Shown: positions 36,424-46,807 of the stretch, piece after piece
How the letters are laid out: each line of letters starts with the position of its first letter
How positions within the stretch are numbered: position 1 is the first letter of the stretch
Source of the DNA: Acidiferrobacterales bacterium
GTDB lineage: Bacteria > Pseudomonadota > Gammaproteobacteria > Arenicellales > Poriferihabitantaceae
NCBI GenBank assembly: GCA_019633985.1
Contig: JAHQWE010000011.1
Span: 1-64,000, forward strand
Reading direction: 5' to 3'
DNA length: 64,000 nt
Program-made: the position numbers and the translations under genes
Notes under the pieces: model-generated
Databases searched by the model: none
What the model was told of the DNA's origin: nothing
Seen by the model: the letters and a program-made list of their open reading frames with translations, nothing else

Positions 36424-36651
36424 TTAATGATTGTAAGCGACCATGACTAGGCCAAGTTTCTGTTCAGCTTCGCGGATTGCAGAGAGCTCTTCGGCAGTCA
36501 AAGACGCATATTCGGGAGTAGGTTCAACCGCAACAATGACTTTACCTAACTGCTGTTCCAGTTGTTTGATCTCTTTTAGCTGCTCCGCATCAACTGCGGC
36601 AGGTGCGTATTCAGGGCTCATGGTTCGACCTCTAACGATAAATTGACTCAT
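36424..36651 (-). CDS. Small two-repeat protein of unknown function
   Basis: This 75-residue protein consists of two related units, AEQLKEIKQLEQQLGKVIVAVEP and AEELSAIREAEQKLGLVMVAYNH, each a short charged helix followed by a hydrophobic strand. No signal peptide, Cys or membrane segment is visible. It sits between fimV (convergent, across the terminator) and the gamma-carbonic anhydrase homologue. I do not recognise a named family. The internal repetition and clean ATG argue for a real gene. Confidence 0.65.
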   Translation of the reverse strand: MSQFIVRGRTMSPEYAPAAVDAEQLKEIKQLEQQLGKVIVAVEPTPEYASLTAEELSAIREAEQKLGLVMVAYNH

Positions 36652-36705
36652 TTAAACCACTATATCATGTCAACATAACGATACTGTGAAGATGTGAACT
36701 ACGTC

Positions 36706-37224
36706 TCAGATTTCTTTAAGTGATTGATATTTAGAGATTTTATCGATATAAGACTGTGAGGCGTAGGCGAGGTCGTCGATCTGTTCTGCGGAAAGCGGAC
36801 GAATCGCCTTCGCCGGGGAGCCAATGATCAGGGATCCATCGGGGAAAGACTTTCCCTCTGTGATGAGTGATCCCGCCCCAACGATACAGTTTTTACCGAT
36901 TACGGCACCATTCATCACGGTGCTTCCAATACCAATCAGACTATTGTCGCCGATGGTGCAGCCGTGCAGCATGACGCTATGCCCGACTGTCACTCGTTGA
37001 CCTATTGAAATAGGGTAGCCAGGGTCGGTATGCAATACTGAGTTATCTTGTACATTAGACCCCTTACCGATTTCTATTTGATCATTATCGGCTCTGATCA
37101 CCACGCCAAACCAAACGCTGGCTTCGCCAGCCATCACCACCGAGCCTATGAGGACAGCACCCGGTGCGACATATGCACTAGCGTCTATGGCAGGGGATTG
37201 TTCGTCTATTTGATAAATTGCCAT
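36706..37224 (-). CDS. Gamma-carbonic anhydrase family protein (YrdA-like)
   Basis: This 172-residue left-handed beta-helix protein has hexapeptide repeats throughout and ends in a C-terminal helix. Candidate zinc-ligand histidines are visible in VLHTDPG, VGHS and LHGC, arranged as in the gamma-carbonic anhydrase/YrdA/PaaY family. Many members bind zinc but have no proven CO2 hydration activity, so the biochemical role is open. It is transcribed toward the small two-repeat gene and follows sohB by 15 bp on the same strand, suggesting an operon. Confidence 0.9.
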   Translation of the reverse strand: MAIYQIDEQSPAIDASAYVAPGAVLIGSVVMAGEASVWFGVVIRADNDQIEIGKGSNVQDNSVLHTDPGYPISIGQRVTVGHSVMLHGCTIGDNSLIGIGSTVMNGAVIGKNCIVGAGSLITEGKSFPDGSLIIGSPAKAIRPLSAEQIDDLAYASQSYIDKISKYQSLKEI

Positions 37225-37239
37225 ATATTTTGGGTACCT

Positions 37240-38298
37240 CTACATGAGAAAGGGTTTATCCAAATCACGCACCGCTTTTTCTTTCACACTCATTGCACCA
37301 GAGAATAGATCCGACAACTTTTCTTGAAACGATTTCTTTCTTTTATATTCGATTTTTAAAAGATCGGCATCTTGGCGATTTTGCATGAGGTAGTCATCGC
37401 TGGTTTGCAACACATCCACCAGACCAAGCTCCAGTGCTTTGGTGCCCAGCCAGTGTTCCCCTGTTGCGACTTTTTCAATATCTAAATCTGGTCGTTGTTC
37501 CCGAATGAATTCCTTGAACAAGGTGTGAGTCTCTTCCAGCTCAGCTTGCATTTTCTCTCGGGCTTTGTCGGTGTTTTCTCCAAACATGGTGAGTGTCCGT
37601 TTATATTCCCCCGCAGAGAGCTGTTCAAAATCAATTTTGTTGTCCTTCAACAATCGATGCAAGTTCGGGATCTGGGCCAGCACACCGATTGAACCAATAA
37701 TAGAAAACGGTGCCGCCAAAATTTTGTTGGCAACACAGGCCATCATGTAACCACCGCTCGCGGCGACCTTGTCTACCGCAATAGTGAGGGGGATTTTGTG
37801 ATCGCGGATTCTCTGCAACTGACTAGCGGCGAGACCGTAGCTGTGCACCATACCACCGCCGCTCTCCAGCCTCAGTAGAACCTCATCAGAAGCGGAAGCA
37901 TTGGTTAAGATAGCGCTGATCTCGTGGCGCATGGCTTCGGTATCGCTAGCCCGAATGTCACCATCGAAATCGAGTACAAAAATTCGTTTCTTCTCCGGCT
38001 TCTCCTCTTCACTTTTCGATTTTTTGCGATTCTTTTTCTCCTCCTTTGCTTCCTTCTTCTCAGCTTTTCTTTTCTCCTTTGCCAGAAGTTTCTGCATTTG
38101 AGGGCTCATCGAGGCATGCCCGAGTGCCTGCTCCATTTGTTCGAACTCCTCGTTGAGAAGTGTCAGTTCTATTTCTGCCTCCCCTCCTTTTTTCTGTTTG
38201 GCGACCGTGGCAAAAATGCTGCCAAATACCACCATTAGCGCCACAACAATAGTGATGGCTTTTGCCAAAAATAGACCGTATTCGTGTAAAAATTCCAT
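37240..38298 (-). CDS. sohB: Inner-membrane S49 protease SohB
   Basis: This 352-residue protein has one N-terminal membrane helix (about residues 10-32), a strongly charged Lys/Glu linker (about 65-105) and an S49 protease domain. The nucleophile Ser is in VAASGGYMMACVANKI and the general-base Lys is in LSAGEYKRTLTMF, as in SohB/SppA. The N-terminal SohB extension distinguishes it from SppA. It is thought to degrade signal peptides or membrane-associated proteins from the periplasmic side. It lies between glnS and the gamma-carbonic anhydrase gene, all on the minus strand. Confidence 0.93.
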   Translation of the reverse strand: MEFLHEYGLFLAKAITIVVALMVVFGSIFATVAKQKKGGEAEIELTLLNEEFEQMEQALGHASMSPQMQKLLAKEKRKAEKKEAKEEKKNRKKSKSEEEKPEKKRIFVLDFDGDIRASDTEAMRHEISAILTNASASDEVLLRLESGGGMVHSYGLAASQLQRIRDHKIPLTIAVDKVAASGGYMMACVANKILAAPFSIIGSIGVLAQIPNLHRLLKDNKIDFEQLSAGEYKRTLTMFGENTDKAREKMQAELEETHTLFKEFIREQRPDLDIEKVATGEHWLGTKALELGLVDVLQTSDDYLMQNRQDADLLKIEYKRKKSFQEKLSDLFSGAMSVKEKAVRDLDKPFLM

Positions 38299-38321
38299 AG
38301 AGATTGAGTCGTCGAGGTGAG

Positions 38322-39989
38322 TTACTTGCTGTTATTTGCCCAACTGTCACGTAATGTAACGATTCTATTGAATACGGGCTGATTTACGGAGCTGTCGGGA
38401 TCCTGGTAAAAATACCCGACGCGCTCAAACTGAAATCGCAGGTCAGGAGACGCCTCAGCGAGAGAAGCCTCAAATTTACAATTCTTCAGCGTAATCAGAG
38501 ATTCATCGTTTAAATGATCGGTAAAGGCAACTGATTTATCTTCTAACGGGTTTTCAACTTGGAACAAGCGGTCGTATAGTCTGACTTCGCCAGTCACCGC
38601 GTCGGCCGCATTGACCCAGTGGATAATACCTTTTACTTTTCCTTCCTCAGGTTGTTTTCCATTTCTTGTTTCGGGTAAGTATTTGCATCGCAGGGTGATG
38701 GCATTGCCCTCTTGATCCCTCTCGATTTCGCTGCACTCGATCACAAACGCATTTCTTAAGCGGACTCTCCGGCCAGGCCCGAGGCGGAAAAACTTGGCTG
38801 GTGGATCTTCCATAAAATCATCCTGGTCAATATACAAGGTACGGGAGAGTGAAACAGTTCTCTTGCCCAGAGACTCATCTTTAGGGTGATTGGAAACGGT
38901 AAATGCCTCTGTTTCGTCTTCCGGATAGTTCTCGAGAATGACTTTCAGCGGCTTAAGCACTGCCATAGCTCTTGGCGCTTTGGGATCGAGGTCTTCTCTC
39001 ACCGCGTTTTCAAGTACCAGCATATCGATTACGTTTGCTTTTTTTGTGATTCCCACTTGGCTAATAAAGTGGTTCACCGAAGCGGGAGTGAAACCGCGTC
39101 GTCGCAACCCGGATATTGTCGGCATTCGAGGGTCATCCCAACCGCCGACCAGGTTTGATTCAACCAGCTGTGTAAGCAAGCGCTTGCTCATTACTGTGTA
39201 GTTAAGGTTGAGTCGGGAAAACTCAATTTGACGCGGTTGGGAGGGTGCCGAGATATTATCGATAAACCAGTTGTACAAGGGCCGGTGATCCTCAAACTCT
39301 AGCGTACACAGGGAATGGGTGACGCCCTCAATTGCGTCACTCAATCCATGGGTAAAATCGTACATTGGATATATACACCATTTATTTCCCGTACGCTGAT
39401 GATCGTGATGGCGTATTCGGTAGATCACCGGGTCTCGCAGATTGATATTCGGAGACGCCATATCGATCTTGGCCCGAAGCACACGTTCTCCATCGGCATA
39501 TTCTCCCTTACGCATGCCTTCGAATAGCGCTAGATTGTCAGCGACCGTTTGATCGCGATCCGGGCTGTTTTTACCGGGTTCAGTCAGCGTGCCGCGATAC
39601 TCACGAATTTGGTCTGCGGGTAAGCTGTCAACATAAGCCAATCCTTTTTCGATCAGCTCAACAGCAAAACGATACAGCTGATCGAAATAATCTGATGCAT
39701 GGGCGATATCACTCCACTCATACCCTAACCAGCGCACGTCTTCTTCGATCGCCTCAACAAACTCGATGTCCTCTTTGACCGGGTTGGTATCGTCGAACCG
39801 GAGGGTGCATTTACCGCCGTAGTCACGCGCAATACCGAAATTTAACCAAATAGACTTCGCATGTCCGATATGCAGATAGCCATTGGGTTCTGGAGGAAAG
39901 CGAGTAATGATCTCCTCGTGTTTGCCGTTTTCCATGTCTTCATCGATGATTTGACGGATGAAGTTGCTCGGTGTTGATGTGTCGTTCAT
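38322..39989 (-). CDS. glnS: Glutaminyl-tRNA synthetase
   Basis: This 555-residue class I synthetase has the HIGH motif in [15 protein letters not shown], the KMSKS equivalent VMSKRLL, and the GlnRS-specific RFDDTNP and [20 protein letters not shown]. The C-terminal beta-barrel anticodon-binding domain runs from about residue 345. It charges tRNA-Gln directly, so the organism need not rely on the transamidation route. It is followed 23 bp downstream by sohB on the same strand. Confidence 0.98.
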   Translation of the reverse strand: MNDTSTPSNFIRQIIDEDMENGKHEEIITRFPPEPNGYLHIGHAKSIWLNFGIARDYGGKCTLRFDDTNPVKEDIEFVEAIEEDVRWLGYEWSDIAHASDYFDQLYRFAVELIEKGLAYVDSLPADQIREYRGTLTEPGKNSPDRDQTVADNLALFEGMRKGEYADGERVLRAKIDMASPNINLRDPVIYRIRHHDHQRTGNKWCIYPMYDFTHGLSDAIEGVTHSLCTLEFEDHRPLYNWFIDNISAPSQPRQIEFSRLNLNYTVMSKRLLTQLVESNLVGGWDDPRMPTISGLRRRGFTPASVNHFISQVGITKKANVIDMLVLENAVREDLDPKAPRAMAVLKPLKVILENYPEDETEAFTVSNHPKDESLGKRTVSLSRTLYIDQDDFMEDPPAKFFRLGPGRRVRLRNAFVIECSEIERDQEGNAITLRCKYLPETRNGKQPEEGKVKGIIHWVNAADAVTGEVRLYDRLFQVENPLEDKSVAFTDHLNDESLITLKNCKFEASLAEASPDLRFQFERVGYFYQDPDSSVNQPVFNRIVTLRDSWANNSK

Positions 39990-40085
39990 GCCTTAAATGG
40001 GCCGGGCTGTGGTTCGGGTAGAACAGCGTGTCAAAGGGTGGCGGAGTATAGCTCAAACCATTGCCAGGGAATATTCTGCAGCGTC

Positions 40086-41243
40086 CTATTCCTTTATTAA
40101 CAACCGATCTAATACGCCTTCGTAACAGTGAGTGAGCAATTCAAGATCTTCTATAGATATGCACTCGTTCACTTTGTGGATAGTGGCATTGATCGGCCCC
40201 AGCTCGACCACCTGAGCGCCTGTCGGTGCAATAAAGCGACCGTCTGAGGTGCCGCCAGAAGTAGAGGTTTCTGGGGAATAACCGGTTACTCCCCGTATAC
40301 TTTCTGATACTGCTTTTATCAGCTCTCCATGCTGGGTTTCAAAAGGCTGACCGCTGAGTCGCCAGTCAATCGAGTACTCAAGATTTTGCCTGTCAAACAA
40401 GGCTTCTGTGGTCTTGCGTAAATAGTCTTCTGTGACTTCGGGGGAAAATCGGAAGTTCATGGATACTTCCAATGATCCTGGAATCACATTGCTTGCACCG
40501 GTACCGCCATGAATGTTGGAAAGTTGGAGGCTGGTAGGTTGGAAATTATCATTTCCTTGATCCCATTCGATTGCAATCAGTTCCTGCAGCGCAGGCAGCG
40601 CTAGGTGAATCGGATTGCGGGCCAGATGAGGGTAGGCGATATGCCCTTGAACACCGTGGAATATGATTTTCGCGCCCAGTGAGCCCCTTCTGCCTACCTT
40701 GATAACATCCCCCAGGCGCTCGGTGCTGGTTGGTTCGCCCACGATACAGTGATCGATTATCTGGCCTCGTTCCGCCAGGACGTCGAGTACCGCGACAGTA
40801 CCGTCGGTCGCTGGCCCCTCCTCATCACTGGTAATTAATAGGCCGATAGCGCCACGATGCTCCCTGTTCTTTTTCAGAAAAGATTCGCATGCACAAATAA
40901 ACGCGGCGATACTGCCCTTCATATCGGCCGCACCACGGCCATGCAGCATACCCTCTCGAATCTCACCCTGGAAAGGGGGTATTTGCCATTGTTCCAACGG
41001 CCCGGTTGGTACGACGTCGGTGTGGCCGGCAAAAACTACTAGAGGCTCCGTGGAGCCTTTGGTTGCCCATAAATTAGTGACGCTTCCTCGATTTATTTGC
41101 TCACAATGAAAACCCAAGGGCTGTAAGCGCTTAGTGAGTAATTGTTGGCAGCCTTCATCGGCAGGTGTGACCGAGGGTTTTTGAATCAGTGCTTGTGCAA
41201 GCTGGGTAGTTGGCGATAGGTCAGAAGCAGTTGCTGGAGCCAT
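40086..41243 (-). CDS. dapE: Succinyl-diaminopimelate desuccinylase
   Basis: This 385-residue M20-family metallohydrolase has the metal-binding VFAGHTDVVPTG and GRGAADMKGSIAAF, the catalytic Glu pair in SDEEGPATDG, and ligands in VGEPTS and GPINATIHKVNE. It removes succinate from N-succinyl-LL-diaminopimelate in lysine and peptidoglycan synthesis. It is divergent from the methyltransferase gene at 41363, and its upstream 119 bp hold both promoters. The length is normal for DapE. Confidence 0.96.
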   Translation of the reverse strand: MAPATASDLSPTTQLAQALIQKPSVTPADEGCQQLLTKRLQPLGFHCEQINRGSVTNLWATKGSTEPLVVFAGHTDVVPTGPLEQWQIPPFQGEIREGMLHGRGAADMKGSIAAFICACESFLKKNREHRGAIGLLITSDEEGPATDGTVAVLDVLAERGQIIDHCIVGEPTSTERLGDVIKVGRRGSLGAKIIFHGVQGHIAYPHLARNPIHLALPALQELIAIEWDQGNDNFQPTSLQLSNIHGGTGASNVIPGSLEVSMNFRFSPEVTEDYLRKTTEALFDRQNLEYSIDWRLSGQPFETQHGELIKAVSESIRGVTGYSPETSTSGGTSDGRFIAPTGAQVVELGPINATIHKVNECISIEDLELLTHCYEGVLDRLLIKE

Positions 41244-41362
41244 AGGAGTGTATGCTGAAATGTTGCGTTTAACGGGAGAAAGCCTTATCCTGATTGTATA
41301 TCAATGATCACAATACCCTTGCGATCGTAGGGTCATGAATCTTCACCTTTCCGCAGTTTACT

Positions 41363-42181
41363 GTGCCAAATAAAGACTGGTTTCAATCTTCTCTCGGGCT
41401 CTGGTTGTTAGACCAGGAAATGACGCAATGCCAGCAGCTTGTTCCTGACGGGTATTACCCTAGCGCACTTCAACTTGGGCTCTCCGGTCACAATTTTCTA
41501 TCCGGTATCGAAATCGGCAGCCGGTTTCAGGCAGTGTTACCCTCGGATGTCTCGGTAGAGAAATCCGATCATGTGGATGAGCAAAGTGGTGCCCATCAGG
41601 TCTTTGCTAGAGCAAGTGCACTGCCTTTCTCTGATAAAACCCACAGTCTGATTGTGCTTCCCCATGTTCTTGATTCCTGCAGTGATCCCCACGCGATGCT
41701 GAGAGAGGTCAATCAGATACTGATTCCAGAGGGCTGTTTGGTGATGACCGGATTTAACCCAATGAGCCTTTGGCGTGCCCCATGGCAACGTCGACATCAC
41801 TTCGAAAATGCCCCATGGAGTGGTCAATACTATCGGGTTCGCCGTGTACAAGATTGGCTGTCATTGCTGGGGTTCGACATTGTCGGTGGCAGCATGATGG
41901 CGTACTCCCCCCCAATACAAAACGAGAAGTTACGTAATCGATTCGGGTTTATGGAAAAAATGGGAGACCGTTGGTGGCCGGCTCTCGGCGCAAGCTGGAT
42001 CATCGTGGCGCGTAAGCGGGAAATTATCACCAGCGGTGAACATAAGCGTCGGGCGTGGCAAAGATTTATCCCGGCTATCGCAAGGCCAGCGGTCTCTTCT
42101 GGAGGACTGCGCAGTGCTAGCAAAGAGTCGAATGCGGTGAATTTGCGCTTGGTCGTCAGCAACTACAGTCACGAAACGTAG
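41363..42181 (+). CDS. SAM-dependent methyltransferase-like protein (YafS type)
   Basis: This 272-residue protein resembles the class I methyltransferase gene usually found upstream of rnhA in gammaproteobacteria. It has ARASALPFSDKTHSLIVLPHVLDSCSDPHAMLREVNQILIPEG, matching motifs II to IV. The glycine-rich motif I is weak (LQLGLSGHNF), so SAM binding needs proof. The C-terminal 40 residues are basic. The start is GTG. rnhA follows 16 bp downstream. The substrate is unknown. Confidence 0.85.
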   Translation: MPNKDWFQSSLGLWLLDQEMTQCQQLVPDGYYPSALQLGLSGHNFLSGIEIGSRFQAVLPSDVSVEKSDHVDEQSGAHQVFARASALPFSDKTHSLIVLPHVLDSCSDPHAMLREVNQILIPEGCLVMTGFNPMSLWRAPWQRRHHFENAPWSGQYYRVRRVQDWLSLLGFDIVGGSMMAYSPPIQNEKLRNRFGFMEKMGDRWWPALGASWIIVARKREIITSGEHKRRAWQRFIPAIARPAVSSGGLRSASKESNAVNLRLVVSNYSHET

Positions 42182-42197
42182 ACGACGCGTTTAACTA

Positions 42198-42653
42198 ATG
42201 GCTCGACAAAAAATGGTGACCATCTACACAGATGGTGCCTGCAGAGGCAATCCTGGGCCCGGAGGTTGGGGTGCAGTGCTCATGTCAGGGGGGCATGAAA
42301 AATCATTACTGGGTGCGGAAGCCTTGACTACGAATAATCGAATGGAGCTCAAAGCCGCCATTGAGGCACTTTCTGCGCTGAAAGGTCGATGTGATGTCTC
42401 ATTGTTTACCGACTCAGAATACTTACGCCGCGGTGTGTTGGAGTGGCTGGAGGGCTGGAAAAAAAGGGGTTGGCGAAACGCGGCGAAAAAACCTGTGAAA
42501 AACAGGGATCTTTGGGAGCAACTCGACGCGTTGTTAACAGCGCACGACATAGAGTGGCATTGGGTCAAGGGGCACTCTGGCGATCCTGGTAATGAACGCG
42601 CGGACCAGCTGGCAAATCAGGCCATCGATAACATGGCTGAAGGAACGCCATAA
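42198..42653 (+). CDS. rnhA: Ribonuclease HI
   Basis: This 151-residue protein has all four catalytic acidic residues: Asp in [16 protein letters not shown], Glu in [10 protein letters not shown], Asp in LFTDSEY and the late Asp in [11 protein letters not shown]. The basic handle [20 protein letters not shown] is also present. It removes RNA from RNA-DNA hybrids. It lies between the methyltransferase gene and dnaQ, a conserved order. Ending at ATG-rich sequence 33 bp before dnaQ, it probably shares that transcript. Confidence 0.98.
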   Translation: MARQKMVTIYTDGACRGNPGPGGWGAVLMSGGHEKSLLGAEALTTNNRMELKAAIEALSALKGRCDVSLFTDSEYLRRGVLEWLEGWKKRGWRNAAKKPVKNRDLWEQLDALLTAHDIEWHWVKGHSGDPGNERADQLANQAIDNMAEGTP

Positions 42654-42685
42654 ATACCATTCAATATGCGAGCGAATAGAATCCA

Positions 42686-43417
42686 ATGAGACAAGTCATT
42701 CTGGACACCGAGACAACAGGTTTAGAGCCCAAACAGGGGCATAAAATCATTGAAATTGGTTGTATCGAAATGGTGAATCGTCGAATGACCGGCAATACCT
42801 TCCACCACTATGTGCACCCGCAACGAGAAATCGATGAGGCCGCCATTGAGGTGCATGGCATTACGTTGGAAAAGCTCGAAGGTAAGCCACTGTTTGCGGA
42901 TCTGGCGGAGGAGTTATTGTCGTTTCTCCGAGATAGCGAGCTGATCATTCACAACGCGCCATTTGATGTGGCATTTCTCAATCATGAGTTCAAGTTAGCA
43001 GGTTATTCTGATGGGGTGATTGAAACCCATTGCGAAGTTTTGGATTCGCTGGTGATGGCGCGACACAAACACCCGGGACAGAAAAATAATCTAGATGCGT
43101 TATGTCGTCGCTATGAAGTCGACAACAGCCAGCGCGAGCTGCATGGAGCGTTGCTGGACGCAGAAATTCTGGCGGATGTCTACCTGGCCATGACGGGAGG
43201 ACAGATCTCATTGATTGGCGAGTCTGAGGATATCACCCAGTCAGGCAGAGATCATGGGGGAACAAATGAAATTGATGGTTCGCGGCCTTTGGTCAAAACG
43301 CCGCTGATACCTGCTTCTGCAGAAGAGCTGGAAGCGCATGAAAAATGGCTGGCGCTGCTAGAGCAGGAAGCGCCGGGTAGAGTGGTCTGGAATCAAACCG
43401 ATGAATCCGCGTACTAA
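42686..43417 (+). CDS. dnaQ: DNA polymerase III epsilon subunit (proofreading exonuclease)
   Basis: This 243-residue protein has the DEDDh exonuclease motifs: Exo I ILDTETTGLEP, Exo II HNAPFDVAFLN and Exo III HGALLDAEILADVYLAMTGGQ. The C-terminal tail beyond about residue 190 would bind the alpha subunit. It edits mismatches during replication. The gene follows rnhA by 33 bp and precedes the DUF455 gene by 32 bp, all on the plus strand. Confidence 0.98.
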   Translation: MRQVILDTETTGLEPKQGHKIIEIGCIEMVNRRMTGNTFHHYVHPQREIDEAAIEVHGITLEKLEGKPLFADLAEELLSFLRDSELIIHNAPFDVAFLNHEFKLAGYSDGVIETHCEVLDSLVMARHKHPGQKNNLDALCRRYEVDNSQRELHGALLDAEILADVYLAMTGGQISLIGESEDITQSGRDHGGTNEIDGSRPLVKTPLIPASAEELEAHEKWLALLEQEAPGRVVWNQTDESAY

Positions 43418-43448
43418 CCAGCGGGTTTCTTAACCCCAGGGTTGGCAG

Positions 43449-44252
43449 ATGAAGGAGCTGGTCGATCTGGCGCATGATGCGATCAGAACGGGAGATATCT
43501 CGAAAAAAGTGGCGCTCATCAGTGAGATGCGATCGCTGTGCCAGTCATCGTCAGCAGTCTCGCTGTCCCACCGAGAGTCAGCTGCGCTTATAGATCAGCC
43601 TGGAATGCCGTCTGGTTTGCGGTTAGTCCATCCCAGAGACCTTCCTCGAAGGAGCTTGCAGTCGATTGAAGGTAAAGCGGGTTTCTTGCACGCGATCGCA
43701 CATATCGAATTTAATGCAATCAACCTCGCCCTGGATGCAATCTACCGATTTTCAGAGATGCCTGATGAATTTTACGCTGACTGGTTGCTGGTGGCTGAGC
43801 AAGAGGCAGACCATCACAATAGAATTGCCGCTTGCCTTGAGCGAATGGGTTATCGATATGGTGATTTCCCGGCGCACAATGGGCTTTGGGATATGGCGTT
43901 GAAAACCGCGAATGACCTAATTAGCCGTATGGCAATGGTTCCCTGTGTGTTTGAAGCCAGAGGGTTGGATGTGACCCCACCGATGATCGATAAGCTCAAG
44001 AGGGCGGGTGAGATCGAAAGCGCAAAGGTTTTACAGTTTATCCTTGAGGAAGAAATCGGCCACGTGAGAATTGGTGTAAGGTGGTATCAATACGCCTGTC
44101 GACGTGCAGGGTTGGATCCAATCGATACGTTTCTTTCACTATTACAAAAATATCTGCCCAATAAAAAACAGGGGCCATTTAACCTGCACCATCGACGGGA
44201 AGCGGGATTCAGCGAAGAATGGCTGTCGAAACTTGAGGGGTTGTCAGGGTAG
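43449..44252 (+). CDS. DUF455 family ferritin-like protein
   Basis: This 267-residue protein belongs to the DUF455 ferritin-like family. Four-helix metal-binding motifs are visible: [41 protein letters not shown] and [11 protein letters not shown], with Glu and His placed as di-metal ligands. Proteins of this group are thought to bind iron or be oxygenase-like, but no activity is proven. It follows dnaQ on the same strand and overlaps the convergent YciI gene by 9 bp. Confidence 0.9.
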   Translation: MKELVDLAHDAIRTGDISKKVALISEMRSLCQSSSAVSLSHRESAALIDQPGMPSGLRLVHPRDLPRRSLQSIEGKAGFLHAIAHIEFNAINLALDAIYRFSEMPDEFYADWLLVAEQEADHHNRIAACLERMGYRYGDFPAHNGLWDMALKTANDLISRMAMVPCVFEARGLDVTPPMIDKLKRAGEIESAKVLQFILEEEIGHVRIGVRWYQYACRRAGLDPIDTFLSLLQKYLPNKKQGPFNLHHRREAGFSEEWLSKLEGLSG

Positions 44253-44543
44253 AACCTTTTTATATGGCTTGACCTCCACGGATTCATAAACGCCAGCGGC
44301 GATATAAGGATCCGCATCGGCCCAGGACTGGGCATCCGCCAGGGAATTAAATTCCGCGATAATCAAACTGCCGGTAAAGCCGGCAGGACCGGGGTCTTCG
44401 CTGTCTACCGCTGGGGATGGCCCCGCGACGAGAAGGCGGCCTTGGTTAACGAGCAGCTTTAAACGTTCCACATGAGCTGGTCTGGCAGCCAATCGAGCCT
44501 CCAGACTGTTTTGCGAATCGGTGGCATAAATCGTGTAATACAT
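44244..44543 (-). CDS. YciI family protein
   Basis: This 99-residue protein of the YciI-like dimeric alpha/beta-barrel fold has [65 protein letters not shown]. The His in RPAHVERL is the conserved putative catalytic residue. The function of the family is unknown, although it is often near septation or envelope genes. It overlaps the 3' end of the convergent DUF455 gene by 9 bp. Confidence 0.9.
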   Translation of the reverse strand: MYYTIYATDSQNSLEARLAARPAHVERLKLLVNQGRLLVAGPSPAVDSEDPGPAGFTGSLIIAEFNSLADAQSWADADPYIAAGVYESVEVKPYKKVLP

Positions 44544-44679
44544 ACGTGTTTTTCTAATGAGATTGTCGTTAGTGCGAAGTGTAATATCTTCGCAGGTTGG
44601 TTAGTATAGTGGCATCAGAATGGGATCGAAAATCGGGCGCTGAAATGGTTGCGATTCTCAGTCTGGTCCATAAACAGAT

Positions 44680-45345
44680 TTGTATAAAAAGCCCCGCGAG
44701 ACTAGAACAATTAAAGAAAAGAAATATATTGTCGTAGAAGGCCCTATTGGTGTGGGTAAAACAACCCTGGCGCGCAAAATGGCGGCTTCCATTGGCGCGG
44801 GCCTCATGTTGGAGCAGCCAGATGACAACCCTTTTTTAGAGCGCTTTTATCGTTCTCCAACGCAATACGCATTGCAAACCCAGTTATATTTTTTATTTCA
44901 ACGGGTCAAACAGCTTACTGGGCTTCGTCAGGGAGATTTGTTTTCGCCGATTCATATCGCCGATTTTATGCTGCAAAAAGACCCGCTATTCGCGCGGTTG
45001 ACGCTGGATGAGGACGAGCTGTATTTGTATGAGCAGGTTTACAAACAATTAGCCCCTGAAGTGCCGACACCTGATCTGGTTATTTATCTACAAGCACCCA
45101 CGGATGTGCTGGTGAAACGCATCCGCAAACGAGGTATCTTGTTCGAGCGTAATATGGAACGAGATTATTTGGAGGAATTGTCCGAAGCCTATACCCGCTT
45201 CTTTTTGGGATATCATGATTCAGCATTATTGATGATCAATGCTGAAAACATCAATTTTCTCGACAACGAAGAACACTATGAACTCTTGCTGGATCAGGTG
45301 AAGTCTATTCAATCTGGTAGGCACTATTTTAATCCGGCGATCTAA
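44680..45345 (+). CDS. Deoxynucleoside kinase family protein
   Basis: This 221-residue kinase has a P-loop VEGPIGVGKTTLA near the N-terminus, then LEQPDDNPFLERFY, QLYFLFQRVKQL, FMLQKDPLFARLTLDEDELYLYEQ and a lid KRIRKRGILFERNME. This fits the dGK/dCK (deoxyadenosine/deoxyguanosine kinase) family. It phosphorylates deoxynucleosides for salvage. A stop codon lies 9 bp before the TTG at 44680 in the same frame and no ATG precedes the P-loop, so TTG is effectively the only usable start. A thioesterase gene follows 12 bp later. Confidence 0.9.
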   Translation: MYKKPRETRTIKEKKYIVVEGPIGVGKTTLARKMAASIGAGLMLEQPDDNPFLERFYRSPTQYALQTQLYFLFQRVKQLTGLRQGDLFSPIHIADFMLQKDPLFARLTLDEDELYLYEQVYKQLAPEVPTPDLVIYLQAPTDVLVKRIRKRGILFERNMERDYLEELSEAYTRFFLGYHDSALLMINAENINFLDNEEHYELLLDQVKSIQSGRHYFNPAI

Positions 45346-45356
45346 TTCCTATTTCC

Positions 45357-45761
45357 ATGAATCAATCCGCAGCTGACTTAAAACATAAACAACCCTCCCT
45401 CCGAACTGTTGCCATGCCGGCAGATGCCAACCCCGCAGGGGATATATTTGGCGGATGGATCATGGCGCAAATGGACTTGGCGGGTGCTATTTACGCCAGC
45501 TATGAGGTGAAAGGAAGACTAGTAACCGTGGCGGTGGAATCTATGAACTTTCACCTTCCGGTTTTTATAGGAGACCAGGTAAGCTGCTACTGTGATACAA
45601 CTCGCATAGGGACAACTTCGATTTCAATTCATATTGAAGCATGGGTGCGAAGGCGAGCTTCGGATGTAGAGCTTCTGAAAGTGACCGAAGCGACCTATAC
45701 CTTTGTTTCGATAGACGAGAACCGGCGACCGATTCCGATCAAGCGGCATAAGGGGGACTAG
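45357..45761 (+). CDS. YciA-type acyl-CoA thioesterase (hotdog fold)
   Basis: This 134-residue hotdog-fold protein has AMPADANPAGDIFGGWIMAQMDLAGAIYA, with the catalytic Asp and the GDIFGGW signature of YciA/acyl-CoA hydrolases. A CoA-binding FVSIDENRRPIPI tail is also present. It hydrolyses acyl-CoA esters. It lies 12 bp after the kinase gene on the same strand. The 221 bp that follow, up to the convergent trpA stop, hold only a short palindrome. Confidence 0.92.
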   Translation: MNQSAADLKHKQPSLRTVAMPADANPAGDIFGGWIMAQMDLAGAIYASYEVKGRLVTVAVESMNFHLPVFIGDQVSCYCDTTRIGTTSISIHIEAWVRRRASDVELLKVTEATYTFVSIDENRRPIPIKRHKGD

Positions 45762-45982
45762 ACAACATAGGATTTATACCGCCTTAACACTCAGTTGCTG
45801 ATCACTGGGCATTGTCTGTCAAGCCTTTTATGCGGGTTGTCCCAATGAAACTTTAGGTACCTATCCGTTTGAAAAGTTATCCGTAGTGCAATGCAGAAAC
45901 GTGTCTCGACGACAAAAATGTATTAGCCGTAGGTGCCTGTTACCCCTCCGCCCATTGCTTAAATCGAGATAGTATTTATCCT

Positions 45983-46807
45983 TTACCCTCGACCTGTTCC
46001 CCTGGCGAGTTCTCCGACAAACTTATGAACGTTGTTGACGAGGTCTGCAGAGGGGATTCCCGCGTCTATCCCTTGCGCAATTATATTAACGATTGCAGAA
46101 CCTACGACTGCACCCTCTGCTACCGATAATATTTCCGCCACTTGCTCAGCTGTTTTAATACCAAAGCCGACTGCAATCGGAAGATCCGTGTGACGCTTTA
46201 GTCGCGCCACCGCTTCTTCCACCGAGTTTTGTGCGGCTGATTGCGTGCCAGTGATGCCCGCGATGGAAACGTAATAGACGAAGCCAGAACTGTTTTGCAA
46301 TACAGTCTCAAGACGGTGATCATCAGAGGTAGGGGTAGTCAAACGAATCCAGTTAAGACCTGCAGTCATACAGGGGTGACATAACTCCTCATCCTCTTCG
46401 GGAGGCAGGTCTACAATAATGAGACCGTCGACGCCAGCGACAATGGCTGCATCGATAAATCCTTGTACACCGAAGTAGTGAATGGGGTTGTAATAGCCCA
46501 TTAAGATTATCGGCGTATCAGTATCTTGCTCTCTGAATTTGGCGACAGAATCCAGTGTCTTTTGTAACGTCATGCCATTCCCAAGAGCGCGTAGGTTCGC
46601 AAGCTGTATGGCAGGACCATCCGCCATGGGATCAGAGAAAGGCATGCCTAACTCAATAATGTCCGCCCCGGCCCTAGGAAGACCAAGCAGGATTTCCGTT
46701 GCCGTCTCGAGATCGGGGTCACCTGCAGTAAGGAAAGTAACCAGTGCTCCACGCCCTTCTTGTTGAAGCTTGGCGAAACAGCGATTTAGTCTATCTGGTT
46801 TATTCAT
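45983..46807 (-). CDS. trpA: Tryptophan synthase alpha subunit
   Basis: This 274-residue TIM-barrel protein has [34 protein letters not shown] (catalytic Glu) and [15 protein letters not shown] (catalytic Asp). It cleaves indole-3-glycerol phosphate and passes indole to TrpB. The start at 46807 shares one base with the trpB stop (TGATG), which sets it 64 codons inside a longer open frame. The usual trpF gene is not on either side. Confidence 0.97.
   Translation of the reverse strand: MNKPDRLNRCFAKLQQEGRGALVTFLTAGDPDLETATEILLGLPRAGADIIELGMPFSDPMADGPAIQLANLRALGNGMTLQKTLDSVAKFREQDTDTPIILMGYYNPIHYFGVQGFIDAAIVAGVDGLIIVDLPPEEDEELCHPCMTAGLNWIRLTTPTSDDHRLETVLQNSSGFVYYVSIAGITGTQSAAQNSVEEAVARLKRHTDLPIAVGFGIKTAEQVAEILSVAEGAVVGSAIVNIIAQGIDAGIPSADLVNNVHKFVGELARGTGRG

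Noticed and set aside
45854-45863. TAGGTACCTA palindrome between the YciA-type gene and trpA
   Set aside because: It is short, lies between two convergent genes and is likely chance.
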